Origin: Dysgonomonas sp. Marseille-P4361
GTDB taxonomy: Bacteria; Bacteroidota; Bacteroidia; Bacteroidales; Dysgonomonadaceae
Direction of reading: 5' to 3'
Length of the DNA stretch: 64,000 bases
NCBI RefSeq assembly: GCF_900343125.1
Contig: NZ_OPYL01000003.1
Span: 422,943-486,942 of the forward strand
Shown here: in pieces, positions 27,875 through 37,347 of the stretch
How the letters are laid out: every line of letters begins with the position of its first letter
Numbering within the stretch: position 1 is the stretch's first letter
Position numbers and translations under genes: made by a program
The notes under the pieces: model-generated
The model's database searches: none
Told to the model about the DNA's origin: nothing
The model's input: the letters and a program-made list of their open reading frames with translations, nothing else

Positions 27875-28804
27875 TCACAATCCCATTTTTCGTCTATATA
27901 CACCCAGATATTTCCGAATCAAGACCTTATTACTATATTTTTTTACATTTTCATCAAAGGTAAGAAAACGGATCAGATCAAAAACGGTTATTTTCTTTAT
28001 CCCTTTCTCTTTATATAGTTTATAGTTAGTGAAAAACAAATCGAAATTTCTTTTCAAAAAATATTCTCGAATAGATTTACTCTTTGAATGATAATGTTTA
28101 TCCAACTCTCCATAGCTATCTAAATCATATAATATCTTTTGCTCTTCATTCAACTTAGACCACTCACCTAAGTTATGTTTACGATAAACACTAAATATTT
28201 GATTAAAAACAAATCCTTTTCCTTGTTCAAGTAAAGCAGCAAATAAAATTACATCTTTTATTTTACTGAACCGATCAATACCATTTAAAGCTTTTCGTCT
28301 AAAACAAATAGTAGCAGTCCTCATTATATAAGGATACATAAAGTTGTCTAATGTAACATCTCTTCCTTTTGGATAAAGAGCCGCATCAGGCATTTCCAAA
28401 GCTTCAAAAGTCTTGCTTTCCTCATAATAGTGATTTATAAGCCCTCCACAAACAGAATACTCTTGATTTTCATCCAAAAAATCCACCTGTTTTTGTAATT
28501 TATTTATATCTGACCAATAGTCATCGCCTTCACACATTGCAATATATTCACCTTCACATGCATTAAGAACTCTCTCCCAATTTTTTATGAATCCCATATT
28601 TTTTTCAGAGGGCAAAAGCTTGATTTGAGAGTATTTATCTGCGTACATCTTGCAAATATCTAATGTTTTATCCGTGGAACAATCCTCTCCAATAACAACT
28701 TCATATTCGAAGTTTACTTTTTGGTTTACTATCCCATCCAAACATTCTTGGATATATTTTTCCTGATTATATGTTACAACAAAAACACTTACTTTTTTAT
28801 TCAT
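27875..28804 (-). CDS. Glycosyltransferase family 2
   Basis: A 309-residue GT2: KVSVFVVTYNQEKYIQECLDGIV, VIGEDCSTDKTLDI and AMCEGDDYWSD. A close sibling of genes 18418 and 22582, including KLQKQVDFLDEN after the DD motif. The C-terminal domain (220-309) is lysine-rich and unlike the siblings. Confidence 0.88.
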   Translation of the reverse strand: MNKKVSVFVVTYNQEKYIQECLDGIVNQKVNFEYEVVIGEDCSTDKTLDICKMYADKYSQIKLLPSEKNMGFIKNWERVLNACEGEYIAMCEGDDYWSDINKLQKQVDFLDENQEYSVCGGLINHYYEESKTFEALEMPDAALYPKGRDVTLDNFMYPYIMRTATICFRRKALNGIDRFSKIKDVILFAALLEQGKGFVFNQIFSVYRKHNLGEWSKLNEEQKILYDLDSYGELDKHYHSKSKSIREYFLKRNFDLFFTNYKLYKEKGIKKITVFDLIRFLTFDENVKKYSNKVLIRKYLGVYRRKMGL

Positions 28805-28843
28805 ATTTGAAATGCAAAAGAGTTTTACAAAATCTCTTCGTTG

Positions 28844-29791
28844 TTAGTTAAATTTTCTATTAATAAAAGCTTTCGCTAAGAATAGGGCTTTTTCTACTCT
28901 CTTCTTCTTAATCGCAGGTATCGATGCAATACTCAAATAACTTGCAACACTTTGTCTTATATTTAAATGTTCTAATGCAAAATTTCTAAAAAAAACACCA
29001 TCTTTTTCATTGTATTTTTTCAACTCTTCAATAAACAATTCTTTCGTAAAAGTTTTCTTAAGACCTCTTCCTGAACAGTTATACTTCAGTGATTCAATAA
29101 TATTATTTGAGTTCAGATATCCATCTCCAAAATCTCGACTATAGTTTCTGTTATCATATGATAACACTGCACGTCCACAAGCCATTGCATCATATAAAGA
29201 TCGCCCTATTCCAACAACAAGATCCGATTCATTTATATTTTTTTCAATATGCCATAAGTTATCAATATGCTTATTTAACTTTTTAAATTCAGCTCCTATA
29301 TCCAAGCAACACTCTCTAACAAAATTATTAGCTTCTTCAGATTGACACAAAGACAAAACTGATTTTAATTCTTTATTTATTTTCGTCTCAGGAATGAAAC
29401 GATCGCAATTTACTCCATTATTTATAACTATACTATTATACCCTTTACTTTTCAGGTACTGCTGTACCTCATAACTGACACTTACATAAAAATCGGCAAG
29501 AGAAGAAGGCTGTTCAAGTATAGGTGTTATCCCATGACAAGTTTGTATTATACACCCATATAGATGTAATTTTTCTACAGTAGTAGTGTGATTTGCTATA
29601 ATCAAATCATACGATCTTTTGCTTCTGAATCTTACATTCAAAGCCTCTATTTTATCAGATATCTCTCCTTTTCTAAAGGTAAAGTATTCTACTGAATGCC
29701 CACATCTTAAGAATTCTTCTATTATAGCATAAGTATAGTTCTCGGTCCCCCCTGTTCTCTCCAATTGATTATTTGCTACTAGAATATTCAT
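28844..29791 (-). CDS. GT-B glycosyltransferase (GT4-like)
   Basis: A 315-residue protein with MNILVANNQLERTGGTENYTYAI (the GG donor-side loop), IINNGVNCDRF near 120 and a reduced C-terminal half with VVGIGRSLYDAMACGRAVLSYD near 210, which replaces the usual EGxxxxxxEA motif. It is shorter than typical GT4 enzymes (about 370), so the donor domain is compact. Four base pairs separate it from the exporter ATPase gene. Confidence 0.8.
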   Translation of the reverse strand: MNILVANNQLERTGGTENYTYAIIEEFLRCGHSVEYFTFRKGEISDKIEALNVRFRSKRSYDLIIANHTTTVEKLHLYGCIIQTCHGITPILEQPSSLADFYVSVSYEVQQYLKSKGYNSIVINNGVNCDRFIPETKINKELKSVLSLCQSEEANNFVRECCLDIGAEFKKLNKHIDNLWHIEKNINESDLVVGIGRSLYDAMACGRAVLSYDNRNYSRDFGDGYLNSNNIIESLKYNCSGRGLKKTFTKELFIEELKKYNEKDGVFFRNFALEHLNIRQSVASYLSIASIPAIKKKRVEKALFLAKAFINRKFN

Positions 29792-29794
29792 ATA

Positions 29795-31054
29795 CTATTC
29801 AATATGCCATTTACCATCAAAAAACACATAGCCTAGACTATAATTAACATTCTGAATCCCATCAATAACAGTTAATCTCAAAGCTTCTTCATAGTGATCT
29901 AACCTAGCAAGATTTTTCTTTACTAGAGCCAATTCTATAGAATACAAACCAGCAGTCAATCGAAATTTAGAAATTTTCAAATGCACTATTCTTTCATCTT
30001 TAAAAGCTTCACTTCCTTTATCAACTTCGCCAAAAAAAGAAGTAATCCCTGCAACTTTATCTCCATATCTATTTCTAAAGTAGATTCCTATACCAATAGA
30101 ATCTTCAAATGTAGAATTTTGTATTCCTATTTTAATAGAAATAGACTCTCCTGTCATAACTTCTGTTGATTCTATATTTATAGAATTATAAACTTTAATA
30201 AAAGTAAATCTATTTTCTGCGTCAATAGGAGGATTAAAATTTCCTTCAAACTCTCCATTTTCTTGAGAAGTAAGATATCTACTTATCACATCCATTGCTT
30301 TACCCGTAAAATCCACAGTTCCATTTTTCAATAGAATTCCTGACCGACACAATTCTTTTACAGCTCCCATATTATGACTAACAAACAATACTGTCCGCCC
30401 CTCTCCTCTGGAAACATCCTGCATCTTACCTATTGCTTTCTTCTGGAATTCAGCATCTCCTACTGCTAAAACTTCATCTACAACCAATATTTCAGGCTCA
30501 AGATGTGCAGCAACAGCAAACCCTAGTCGTACAGTCATGCCCGAAGAATATCTTTTTGTTGGCGTATCAATATATTTCTCCACACCAGCAAAATCGATTA
30601 TTTCATCAAGCTTTTTTGTAATCTCAGCTTTTGTCATACCCATAATCGAACCATTCATGTAGATATTCTCACGTCCTGTAAGCTCCGGATGAAATCCTGT
30701 ACCCACCTCAAGTAGAGAACCAATACGTCCTTTAGCTTTTATTGTTCCAGTAGTTGGAGCTGTCACGCGGGATAAAAGTTTTAACAAGGTTGATTTACCC
30801 GCACCATTTCTACCTATTATACCGACTACATCTCCTTGCTTTACATCGAAAGAAATATCTTTCAAAGCCCAAACATATTCACTAGTAGCTTTACTTGATC
30901 GGTCATTAACCTCTCCTACTTTCAAATAAGGATCGTCTTTCCCTCTTACCAAATGCCACCATCTATTAAGGTCATGACTCAATGTACCAGTACCAACTAC
31001 ACCTAAACGATAATGCTTAGATACTTCTTCGAATTTTATAGCTATATCTGACAT
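29795..31054 (-). CDS. Polysaccharide ABC exporter ATPase with C-terminal Wzt-type domain
   Basis: A 419-residue ATPase. Walker A GRNGAGKS is at 81-88, the YSSGMTVRLGFAVAAH signature near 166 and Walker B ILVVDEVLAVGD near 184. The last about 155 residues form an extra beta-rich domain (IKIGIQNSTFEDSIGIGIYFRN, LTAGLYSIELALV), as in Wzt of O-antigen systems where it recognises the finished chain end. It works with the permease encoded just upstream. The extra domain implies export coupled to a specific terminal residue or modification. Confidence 0.92.
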   Translation of the reverse strand: MSDIAIKFEEVSKHYRLGVVGTGTLSHDLNRWWHLVRGKDDPYLKVGEVNDRSSKATSEYVWALKDISFDVKQGDVVGIIGRNGAGKSTLLKLLSRVTAPTTGTIKAKGRIGSLLEVGTGFHPELTGRENIYMNGSIMGMTKAEITKKLDEIIDFAGVEKYIDTPTKRYSSGMTVRLGFAVAAHLEPEILVVDEVLAVGDAEFQKKAIGKMQDVSRGEGRTVLFVSHNMGAVKELCRSGILLKNGTVDFTGKAMDVISRYLTSQENGEFEGNFNPPIDAENRFTFIKVYNSINIESTEVMTGESISIKIGIQNSTFEDSIGIGIYFRNRYGDKVAGITSFFGEVDKGSEAFKDERIVHLKISKFRLTAGLYSIELALVKKNLARLDHYEEALRLTVIDGIQNVNYSLGYVFFDGKWHIE

Positions 31055-31066
31055 TCAACTTTTCTT

Positions 31067-31927
31067 TTAAACAGTATCAATAAAACGTCTCTCTATTTTA
31101 TTAAAAGCCCAAATACCTATGATAGACGTAACCACAGCTATTATTGTACTATATAAAATTCCAGACCAAGAGAACACTCCCGCCCCAGTAAAAGCATACC
31201 GTGTAGCTTCTACAATTGGAGTCATGGGATTAAACTCTACGATCCATCCATATTTCCCAGCCTTTGCCGCAACTTCAGAAAGAGGATAAACTACTGGTGT
31301 TATATACATCCATAAAGAAACAATAAAACCAAAAAAATAGTTTAAGTCTCTATATTTTGTTGTCATTGAAGAAATGATTATACCAATTCCAAACCCCATG
31401 ATTGCTGATAAGAATATGAGATAAGGGAAAAGAAGCAAAGTCATGTTTGGATGCAAAGAATCACTTGTTGCAAAGAAATAGAAATACACACAAAGAAACA
31501 ATCCTATCTGAATAGCTAATTTAACTAAGCTTGAGATTAATCCTGATATGGGAACCACTAATCGAGGAAAGTAAACTTTACTAAATACCCCTGCATTTCC
31601 AGTAAAGGTACCTGAAGATCTGCCTAAGCATTCGCTAAAGTAGTTCCACATCATTATTCCTGACATATAAAAAACTGGATGAGGAATACCATCTGTAGGA
31701 ATTCCAGCAATTCCACCAAACACAAACATCATCATCAGAGTACTAAATATAGGCTGTATTACATACCATAAAGGACCTAAAATAGTTTGTTTGTACATAG
31801 TCACGATATCTCGTCGAATATACATTACAACAAGGTCTCGGTACTTCCATACTTCACTAAGATTTAAAGAGAATTTTTCAGTTTTAGGTTTTATTACGAT
31901 GTCCCAATACTCTTTTTCGGGTTCCAT
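31067..31927 (-). CDS. Polysaccharide ABC exporter permease (Wzm type)
   Basis: A 286-residue ABC-2 permease with six hydrophobic segments, opening EPEKEYWDIVIKPKTEKFSL and YIRRDIVTMYKQTILGPLWY, and GIIISSMTTKYRDLNYFFGF near 195. It moves a lipid-linked glycan across the inner membrane with the ATPase encoded next. It is the first gene of the 16-gene cluster. The frame is open to 31963, only about 7 nt past the predicted transcript start; ATG 31927 matches the family N-terminus better. Confidence 0.92.
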   Translation of the reverse strand: MEPEKEYWDIVIKPKTEKFSLNLSEVWKYRDLVVMYIRRDIVTMYKQTILGPLWYVIQPIFSTLMMMFVFGGIAGIPTDGIPHPVFYMSGIMMWNYFSECLGRSSGTFTGNAGVFSKVYFPRLVVPISGLISSLVKLAIQIGLFLCVYFYFFATSDSLHPNMTLLLFPYLIFLSAIMGFGIGIIISSMTTKYRDLNYFFGFIVSLWMYITPVVYPLSEVAAKAGKYGWIVEFNPMTPIVEATRYAFTGAGVFSWSGILYSTIIAVVTSIIGIWAFNKIERRFIDTV

Positions 31928-31974
31928 ATATTTGTTTCTAATTTGTTTTTGTTTGTGTCCCACTTATTTTCGCA

Positions 31975-31982
31975 CAAAGATA
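31975..31982 (-). promoter_or_regulatory. -7 element at the head of the glycan cluster
   Basis: The minus strand reads TATCTTTG. It is the only good promoter match seen in front of the 14-kb run of same-strand genes. It leaves a leader of about 43 nt to ATG 31927. Confidence 0.5.
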
Positions 31983-32233
31983 AGAAAAAAAAACTTTCAT
32001 TTCACATTATTTAAATTGCGCTATTACAGATATTTTTTCGAATATTTGTAGCATATATTTTAGAACACGATTTTATCAATAAAAATAATTTATTTTTCAT
32101 TCTCTAAAAACATTTTAACCTATGAAATACAAATAATAAGTAAAAAGCAAAGAACAACCTTTAACATACCCTTTAACAAGACATATCACACGAAACAGAA
32201 TTTATAAAATAAAAATAAATTAATATATCTCTT

Positions 32234-33097
32234 ATGTTATTTGACATTGATACTGAAGAAGCTATAAACAAATCTAATCTCACCAATATTGATCTTAACA
32301 ATCTTTTTATTAGATTATTAGATCATGCAATAGATATAGGAATCAAACTCATCATTGTCGCTATAGTTTTTATAATTGGGAAATGGGCTATTAGGTGGAT
32401 CAGAAAATTCGTAGATCGTTTTTTAGAAAGAAAAAAAATAGAGAATACAGTAAAAAGCTTTTTGGATAGTTTAATCAATATAACTCTCCAAGTGATACTA
32501 TTTCTTATTATTATCAATATCCTGGGAATCCATATGGTCTCTTTTGCAGCAATCATCGGAGCTGCTGGTCTAGCGATTGGTATGGCAATGAAAGACAACT
32601 TGTCAAACTTTGCCGGAGGCGTTATGCTACTCATCAATAAACCGTTCAGAGTAGGAGACAGAATCTTGGCACAAAGCATGGATGGAACAATTAAATCTAT
32701 GGGCATTTTATACACTGTCCTATCAACAGGAGATAATAGAACTATTTATATTCCTAATGGTCCTTTATCAACCGGCACAATTATAAACTACTCCGATCAG
32801 AAAGAAAGACGCATAGACATTACTTTGAATATAACTTTCGGAAACGACATTAGCACACTGAAAGAAATACTACAAAATATAATAGACAACGAACCTCTTA
32901 TCAAGAAAAGTCCAGCGCCATTTATTGGCTTAACAACCTTAAATAATGGAACAATAGACCTTACAATTAGAGTATGGGTTAACAACACCGATTACAGCAC
33001 AGTTAATATACACCTTAACGAGAAAATTTATTGTGATTTTCAAGAAAACAACATTTACACACCATCAATGCTTAGTGTGAAAATGATAAAAGATTAA
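32234..33097 (+). CDS. mscS: Small-conductance mechanosensitive channel MscS
   Basis: A 287-residue channel. Membrane segments are near 30-52, 72-94 and 96-124; the pore helix is the Gly/Ala-rich AAIIGAAGLAIGMAMKDNLSNF. Then come the beta domain (GVMLLINKPFRVGDRI) and the alpha/beta cytoplasmic vestibule. It opens under membrane tension to release solutes after hypo-osmotic shock. Length and the single MscS core match the E. coli type. It is isolated, divergent from the glycan cluster; the 270 bp before it are AT-rich with no clear promoter. Confidence 0.93.
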   Translation: MLFDIDTEEAINKSNLTNIDLNNLFIRLLDHAIDIGIKLIIVAIVFIIGKWAIRWIRKFVDRFLERKKIENTVKSFLDSLINITLQVILFLIIINILGIHMVSFAAIIGAAGLAIGMAMKDNLSNFAGGVMLLINKPFRVGDRILAQSMDGTIKSMGILYTVLSTGDNRTIYIPNGPLSTGTIINYSDQKERRIDITLNITFGNDISTLKEILQNIIDNEPLIKKSPAPFIGLTTLNNGTIDLTIRVWVNNTDYSTVNIHLNEKIYCDFQENNIYTPSMLSVKMIKD

Positions 33098-33165
33098 AAA
33101 TTATTAAATCCTTTATTAAAGCCAAAAATAAGACTTTTTCACTTTCTAAATGAGAGAAAAAAAAG

Positions 33166-33173
33166 TAGCTTTG
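33166..33173 (+). promoter_or_regulatory. -7 element of the OmpA-like/TPR lipoprotein gene
   Basis: TAGCTTTG lies 57 bp before the ATG at 33230. Confidence 0.5.
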
Positions 33174-33229
33174 TGTAAAGCAAAATAAGGTATTATAAAC
33201 TAATTTAAATTATTAATCTATTGAAAGTT

Positions 33230-34930
33230 ATGAAAAGACAGAAATTTCTCTTATTTCTCTCGACGATTGCTTTAGTTGCTATGTTAGCAACATCTTGTAG
33301 TAAGAAAAACTTTTCACCTTTATCTGGTTCTTTATTTACAGCGAACCCTTCTCCACTTGAGCTAGTAGCTACAAAAGTTCCTGTTACTGTGGATGGGCGT
33401 TTTCCTGCTAAATGGTTTGACAAAAATGCAGTTGTTAAGGTTACTCCTATTTTAAAATATGAAGGTGGTGAAGCACTTGGAACTTCCCACACTTATCAAG
33501 GAGAAAAAGTTGCAGGAAATGGTATTGTTGTTAATTATGAAAATGGTAGTGCAATAACTATCCGTTCGGAATTTGACTATACCCCGGCAATGAAGAAATC
33601 TGAACTATTCTTAAGATTCGAGATTTCGATGAAAGGAAAAACAATCAAAGGTATACCTGATGTAAAAGTTGCAGACGGTGTTGTTTCTACCTCAGGCCTA
33701 GCTAGTGCTGTTACTAGTTCTCCGGCAGTTGCCCCTGATGCTTTCCAACGCATCATTCAAGAAACATACGACGCTGATATCATGTTCCTTATCCAGCAAG
33801 CCGAACTACGTTCAAGCGAACTTAATTCAACGAATCTTGCTGCTTGGAAAAACCTCGTAAAAGAAGCAGACGAGAATACTCGCAAAAATCTAAATGTAGA
33901 AATAGCTGCTTATGCTTCTCCAGACGGTGGTCTTGAACTTAATGAAAAACTAGCAGAGAAACGTGAGAAAAACACGAATGCTTATCTTCAAAAAGAGTTC
34001 AAAAAACAAAATATCGACACAGAAGTTAACGCTAAATATACTGCTCAAGACTGGGAAGGTTTCCAAAAACTTGTTCAAGCATCAAGCCTACAAGACAAAG
34101 ACATTATTTTAAGAGTTCTTTCAATGTACCCAGATACTGAAACAAGAGAAAAAGAAATTAAAAACATTTCTGCTGTATATTCAGATCTTGCGGAAACAAT
34201 CTTGCCTAAACTTCGTCGCTCTCGCTTAATCGCGAACATTGAGGTTATAGGTAAAACAGATCAAGAACTAAAAGCTGCTGCCACTTCAGATCTAGGAAGC
34301 CTTTCTGTTGAAGAGTTACTTTTTGCTGCAAACCTTGATGGTGTATCAAAAGAAAAAGTTTACACTTTTGTTACTCAAAAATTTCCTAACGATTACCGCG
34401 GTTGGAATAATCTAGGTGCTCTTTACTATGCTAACGGAGAGACTGACAAAGCTGTTAAAGCATTCAATAAAGCAGCTCAAGTTTCATCTAAAGCTCCTGA
34501 AGCTAACATGAATCAAGCTTTATTATCTCTTGCTGAAGGCAATGTATCCAAAGCCGAGCAACTATTAGGAAACGCATCTGGTGCTAGCTCTTTAGGTGAG
34601 ACTATGGGTTTACTTTACCTACAAAAAGGAGATTATAATCGTGCAGCTCAGTCTTTCGGAGATGTAAAATCTAACAATGCGGCTCTAGCTCAGATCTTAA
34701 CTAAGAACTACAGCAAAGCCGGACAAATCATTGATGCTATCACTAAGAAAGATGCTACAACTTACTACTTAGCTGCAATTGTAGCTGCAAGAACAAACAA
34801 TACTTCTGGTGTTGTAGGCAATCTTAAATCTGCTTTAGACAACGGTTTCTCAACTAAAGATATCCTTAACGATATCGAATTTGCGAAATTCCTAACTAAT
34901 TCGGATGTTAAAAATATGCTTTTGAGATAA
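33230..34930 (+). CDS. Outer-envelope lipoprotein with OmpA-like and TPR regions
   Basis: A 566-residue lipoprotein with signal FLLFLSTIALVAMLATSC. A beta-rich N-terminal domain (about 35-170) is followed by a segment resembling an OmpA peptidoglycan-associated core (NVEIAAYASPDGGLELNEKLAEKR is quoted here as EIAAYASPDGGLE and EKLAEKREKN, near 225). At least two TPR units follow (NDYRGWNNLGALYYANGETD; EANMNQALLSLAEGNVSKAE, about 380-470), then helical repeats to the end. Codon use looks like that of abundant proteins. It may link the outer membrane to peptidoglycan or scaffold an envelope complex. ATG 33230 is preferred to TTG 33221. Confidence 0.8.
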   Translation: MKRQKFLLFLSTIALVAMLATSCSKKNFSPLSGSLFTANPSPLELVATKVPVTVDGRFPAKWFDKNAVVKVTPILKYEGGEALGTSHTYQGEKVAGNGIVVNYENGSAITIRSEFDYTPAMKKSELFLRFEISMKGKTIKGIPDVKVADGVVSTSGLASAVTSSPAVAPDAFQRIIQETYDADIMFLIQQAELRSSELNSTNLAAWKNLVKEADENTRKNLNVEIAAYASPDGGLELNEKLAEKREKNTNAYLQKEFKKQNIDTEVNAKYTAQDWEGFQKLVQASSLQDKDIILRVLSMYPDTETREKEIKNISAVYSDLAETILPKLRRSRLIANIEVIGKTDQELKAAATSDLGSLSVEELLFAANLDGVSKEKVYTFVTQKFPNDYRGWNNLGALYYANGETDKAVKAFNKAAQVSSKAPEANMNQALLSLAEGNVSKAEQLLGNASGASSLGETMGLLYLQKGDYNRAAQSFGDVKSNNAALAQILTKNYSKAGQIIDAITKKDATTYYLAAIVAARTNNTSGVVGNLKSALDNGFSTKDILNDIEFAKFLTNSDVKNMLLR

Positions 34931-34948
34931 GATATATTTATACTAAAC

Positions 34949-34990
34949 AAAAAAGAGACCCTGATATCAGTATCAGAGTCTCTTTTTTTA
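34949..34990. terminator. Bidirectional terminator between convergent genes
   Basis: AAAAAGAGAC and CTGATA pair with TATCAG and GTCTCTTTTT, with one interior mismatch, followed by T-runs. It separates the lipoprotein gene (plus) from pyrF (minus). Confidence 0.85.
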
Positions 34991-35014
34991 TATACGATCG
35001 ACTAAAAGCCTAAT

Positions 35015-35839
35015 CTAAATAATTTGTTCTAGATAACCGGCCATTTCTTCTTGCAACTTCTTAGCTTCATCTGCTGCTGCAAAAGCAAAATTCCGAGAAT
35101 TATCTGCATAAATAATAGCACGAGAAGAATTAGCTAACAAACCACATTCTGAATTCATTCCGTATTTAACAACATCTGCAAGGCTTCCTCCCTGAGCACC
35201 TACTCCAGGAACTAACAAGAAATGATTTGGCGCATACTTTCTGATATCAGCAAACATTTCGCCACGAGTTGCACCTACAACATACATCATTTGTTCATCT
35301 GTAGCCCATTCTTGCGATTTCTTTAAAACTTTCTCAAACAATCGATCCCCATCTTTCCCTTCTGTCAATTGAAAATCTAATGAACCCTTATTGGAAGTCA
35401 AAGCTAATAGAATAATCCATTTATTCGGGTATTTCAGGAAAGGCTTAACACTATCTTCCCCCATATATGGGGCCACTGTTATAGCCGAAGCTTTCATATG
35501 CTCAAAAGCTGAAGCAGCATACATTTCCGATGTATTACCTATATCTCCACGCTTTGCATCCAGAATAATAAATTGATCAGGGTACTTTAAACGAATATAT
35601 TCGATTGTTTTCTCCAAAGCTATAATTCCTTTAACCCCCAGACTTTCGTAAAAAGCTGCATTTGGTTTATAAGCTACGCAATACTTGGCTGTAGCATCTA
35701 TTATAGCTGTATTGAAAGCATATATAGGATCTTCCTCCTCAAGCAACTCTGATGGAATCTTACGTATATCCGTATCAAGACCTATACATAGGAAGGATTT
35801 CTTTCTCTTAATATTGTCAAATAGTTCTTGCTTAGTCAT
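35015..35839 (-). CDS. pyrF: Orotidine 5'-phosphate decarboxylase
   Basis: A 274-residue TIM-barrel enzyme converting OMP to UMP in pyrimidine synthesis. It is the longer subfamily seen in Bacteroidota: [13 protein letters not shown] near residue 17, [12 protein letters not shown] near 54, and the catalytic [17 protein letters not shown] near 91 with the Asp-Lys pair. VVGATRGEM and VPGVGAQGG form the phosphate site. It follows prfA by 15 bp and probably shares its message. Confidence 0.95.
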   Translation of the reverse strand: MTKQELFDNIKRKKSFLCIGLDTDIRKIPSELLEEEDPIYAFNTAIIDATAKYCVAYKPNAAFYESLGVKGIIALEKTIEYIRLKYPDQFIILDAKRGDIGNTSEMYAASAFEHMKASAITVAPYMGEDSVKPFLKYPNKWIILLALTSNKGSLDFQLTEGKDGDRLFEKVLKKSQEWATDEQMMYVVGATRGEMFADIRKYAPNHFLLVPGVGAQGGSLADVVKYGMNSECGLLANSSRAIIYADNSRNFAFAAADEAKKLQEEMAGYLEQII

Positions 35840-35854
35840 ATCTGTATTATGTTT

Positions 35855-36940
35855 TTAGAATTCACCTTCTTTCATCCTCTCTGTATTTTCAGCAATTATC
35901 AGCTGATCTATAATCTGTTGAATTTCACCTCCCATTATGGCAGGAAGATTATGAGAAGTATAATTGATACGATGATCTGTCACACGTCCTTGAGGATAAT
36001 TATATGTTCTAATTTTTGCAGAACGGTCTCCCGTAGACACCATCGTTTTTCTTTTCGAAGCTATTGCTTCTTGGTATTTAGAAAGTTCAATATCATATAA
36101 TTTTGTCCTCAACATTTGCATAGCCAATTCCCTATTGGCCAACTGAGAACGTGATTGTTGACATACAACTACTATACCTGATGGTTTGTGTGTTAACTGA
36201 ACTTTTGTTTCTACTTTATTCACGTTCTGACCACCAGCACCACTCGAACGAGCTGTTTGCATTTCTATGTCAGCAGGATTTATCTCTACATCTACCTCTT
36301 CAGCTTCGGGTAATACGGCAACAGTAGCTGCTGATGTATGCACACGACCTTGAGTTTCTGTAGCGGGTACACGCTGTACACGATGTACTCCTGATTCATA
36401 TTTCAGTATTCCATACACCCCTTCACCAGTTACTGTGAATATAATTTCTTTATACCCACCTGAAGATCCTTCTGTTATATTAGTAACTTCAGTTCTCCAA
36501 CCTTTCGACTCACAGTACTTTGTATACATACGGTATAAATCTCCAGCAAAGATAGCAGCCTCATCGCCTCCTGTACCTCCTCTAATCTCAACTATTGCAT
36601 TTTTGCTATCTTGAGGGTCGGCAGGAATAAGTAATAATTTTATCTCTTCTTCTAACTCAGGCAAACGATTGTTCGCATGTTCAAGCTCCTCCTTTGCTAT
36701 TTCTCTTAACTCTGCATCATCTTCCGAATCTAGAATATCTTTAGCCTCGTCAACAGTTGTCAACAATTGTTTGTATTCGTTGCGAGCTTTAACTATTTTC
36801 TCCAGATCACTGTATTCTTTATTCAATTTCACATATCGTTTCATATCTGAAATAACGGCAGGATCTGTTATGAGTTTACCTATTTCTTCGAAGCGGATAA
36901 CTAATGCTTCTAATTTGTCCAGTAAGGATAATTGTGACAT
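35855..36940 (-). CDS. prfA: Peptide chain release factor 1
   Basis: A 361-residue class I release factor reading UAA and UAG. The codon-recognition PAT motif is at RVPATETQG near residue 188 and the peptidyl-tRNA hydrolysis GGQ is in [14 protein letters not shown] near 236. The N-terminal coiled domain and [11 protein letters not shown] are intact. Length is normal. The PAT motif shows RF1, not RF2. It has its own -7 element and is followed by pyrF. Confidence 0.96.
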   Translation of the reverse strand: MSQLSLLDKLEALVIRFEEIGKLITDPAVISDMKRYVKLNKEYSDLEKIVKARNEYKQLLTTVDEAKDILDSEDDAELREIAKEELEHANNRLPELEEEIKLLLIPADPQDSKNAIVEIRGGTGGDEAAIFAGDLYRMYTKYCESKGWRTEVTNITEGSSGGYKEIIFTVTGEGVYGILKYESGVHRVQRVPATETQGRVHTSAATVAVLPEAEEVDVEINPADIEMQTARSSGAGGQNVNKVETKVQLTHKPSGIVVVCQQSRSQLANRELAMQMLRTKLYDIELSKYQEAIASKRKTMVSTGDRSAKIRTYNYPQGRVTDHRINYTSHNLPAIMGGEIQQIIDQLIIAENTERMKEGEF

Positions 36941-36971
36941 AAAATCTATCTATCTTTTTTTGATTCGGATA

Positions 36972-36979
36972 CAAAGGTA
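36972..36979 (-). promoter_or_regulatory. -7 element of prfA
   Basis: The minus strand reads TACCTTTG, 32 bp before the ATG at 36940. Confidence 0.55.
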
Positions 36980-37070
36980 TGTAAAAAGAATTTACCAAAA
37001 TATACAGTTTGTAGAATTCTAGAATATTTACACTATGGTTCTTAGTAATTCATTTGTTGGTAAAATCTAG

Positions 37071-37197
37071 AAAAAAGAAAGTCCGCGAAATCACCTTCGC
37101 AGACTCCCCAACCTTAACACAAACTTTACAAAACTACACTTAAGAGTTGATTGCGGTATAAGATTTGGACTAGCCTCTTCTTAGGAACCAACTCCGT
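37071..37197 (-). ncRNA. Candidate structured small RNA between uvrA and prfA
   Basis: This non-coding stretch is visibly richer in G and C than the surrounding spacer. As minus-strand RNA it can form a 9-bp helix (37186-37194 with 37144-37152), an inner TAAGA/TCTTA helix, and end in a rho-independent hairpin (37096-37105 with 37080-37089) before a T-run at 37076-37071. In both main helices the one non-canonical position is G-U on the minus strand and A-C on the plus strand, which fixes the strand. A -7-like TAGTATTG lies at 37201-37208. No start codon with an open frame is present. No known family was recognised; it could also be the 3' end of the uvrA message. Confidence 0.55.
37080..37105 (-). 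terminator. Terminator of the candidate small RNA
   Basis: AGTCTGCGAA and TTCGCGGACT pair over 10 bp (one G-U) with a 6-nt loop, then TTCTTTTTT on the minus strand. Confidence 0.8.
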
Positions 37198-37216
37198 GTT
37201 CAATACTATATTTTAT

Positions 37217-37249
37217 AACGATATTAACATGTAAAAATTGTATATCGTT
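37217..37249. promoter_or_regulatory. Dyad upstream of the candidate small RNA
   Basis: AACGATAT at 37217-37224 and ATATCGTT at 37242-37249 are perfect inverted copies with a 17-bp spacer. The centre lies about 37 bp upstream of the predicted start of the minus-strand RNA, where a regulator could bind. No other copy was noticed in the window. Confidence 0.4.
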
Positions 37250-37347
37250 TTGTACTTTCTCATTGATATCACAAATATAGTAAAAAATACACAATACAAT
37301 AGATCAAATCTATTTTTTTTTATTTTTTATACCTTTTATCTCACTTT

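Noticed and set aside
37080..37197. Possible tmRNA, SRP RNA, RNase P or 6S RNA
   Set aside because: No CCA-type end, no SRP tetraloop helix and no RNase P core are visible; a 6S match could not be shown, so only a generic small-RNA call is made.
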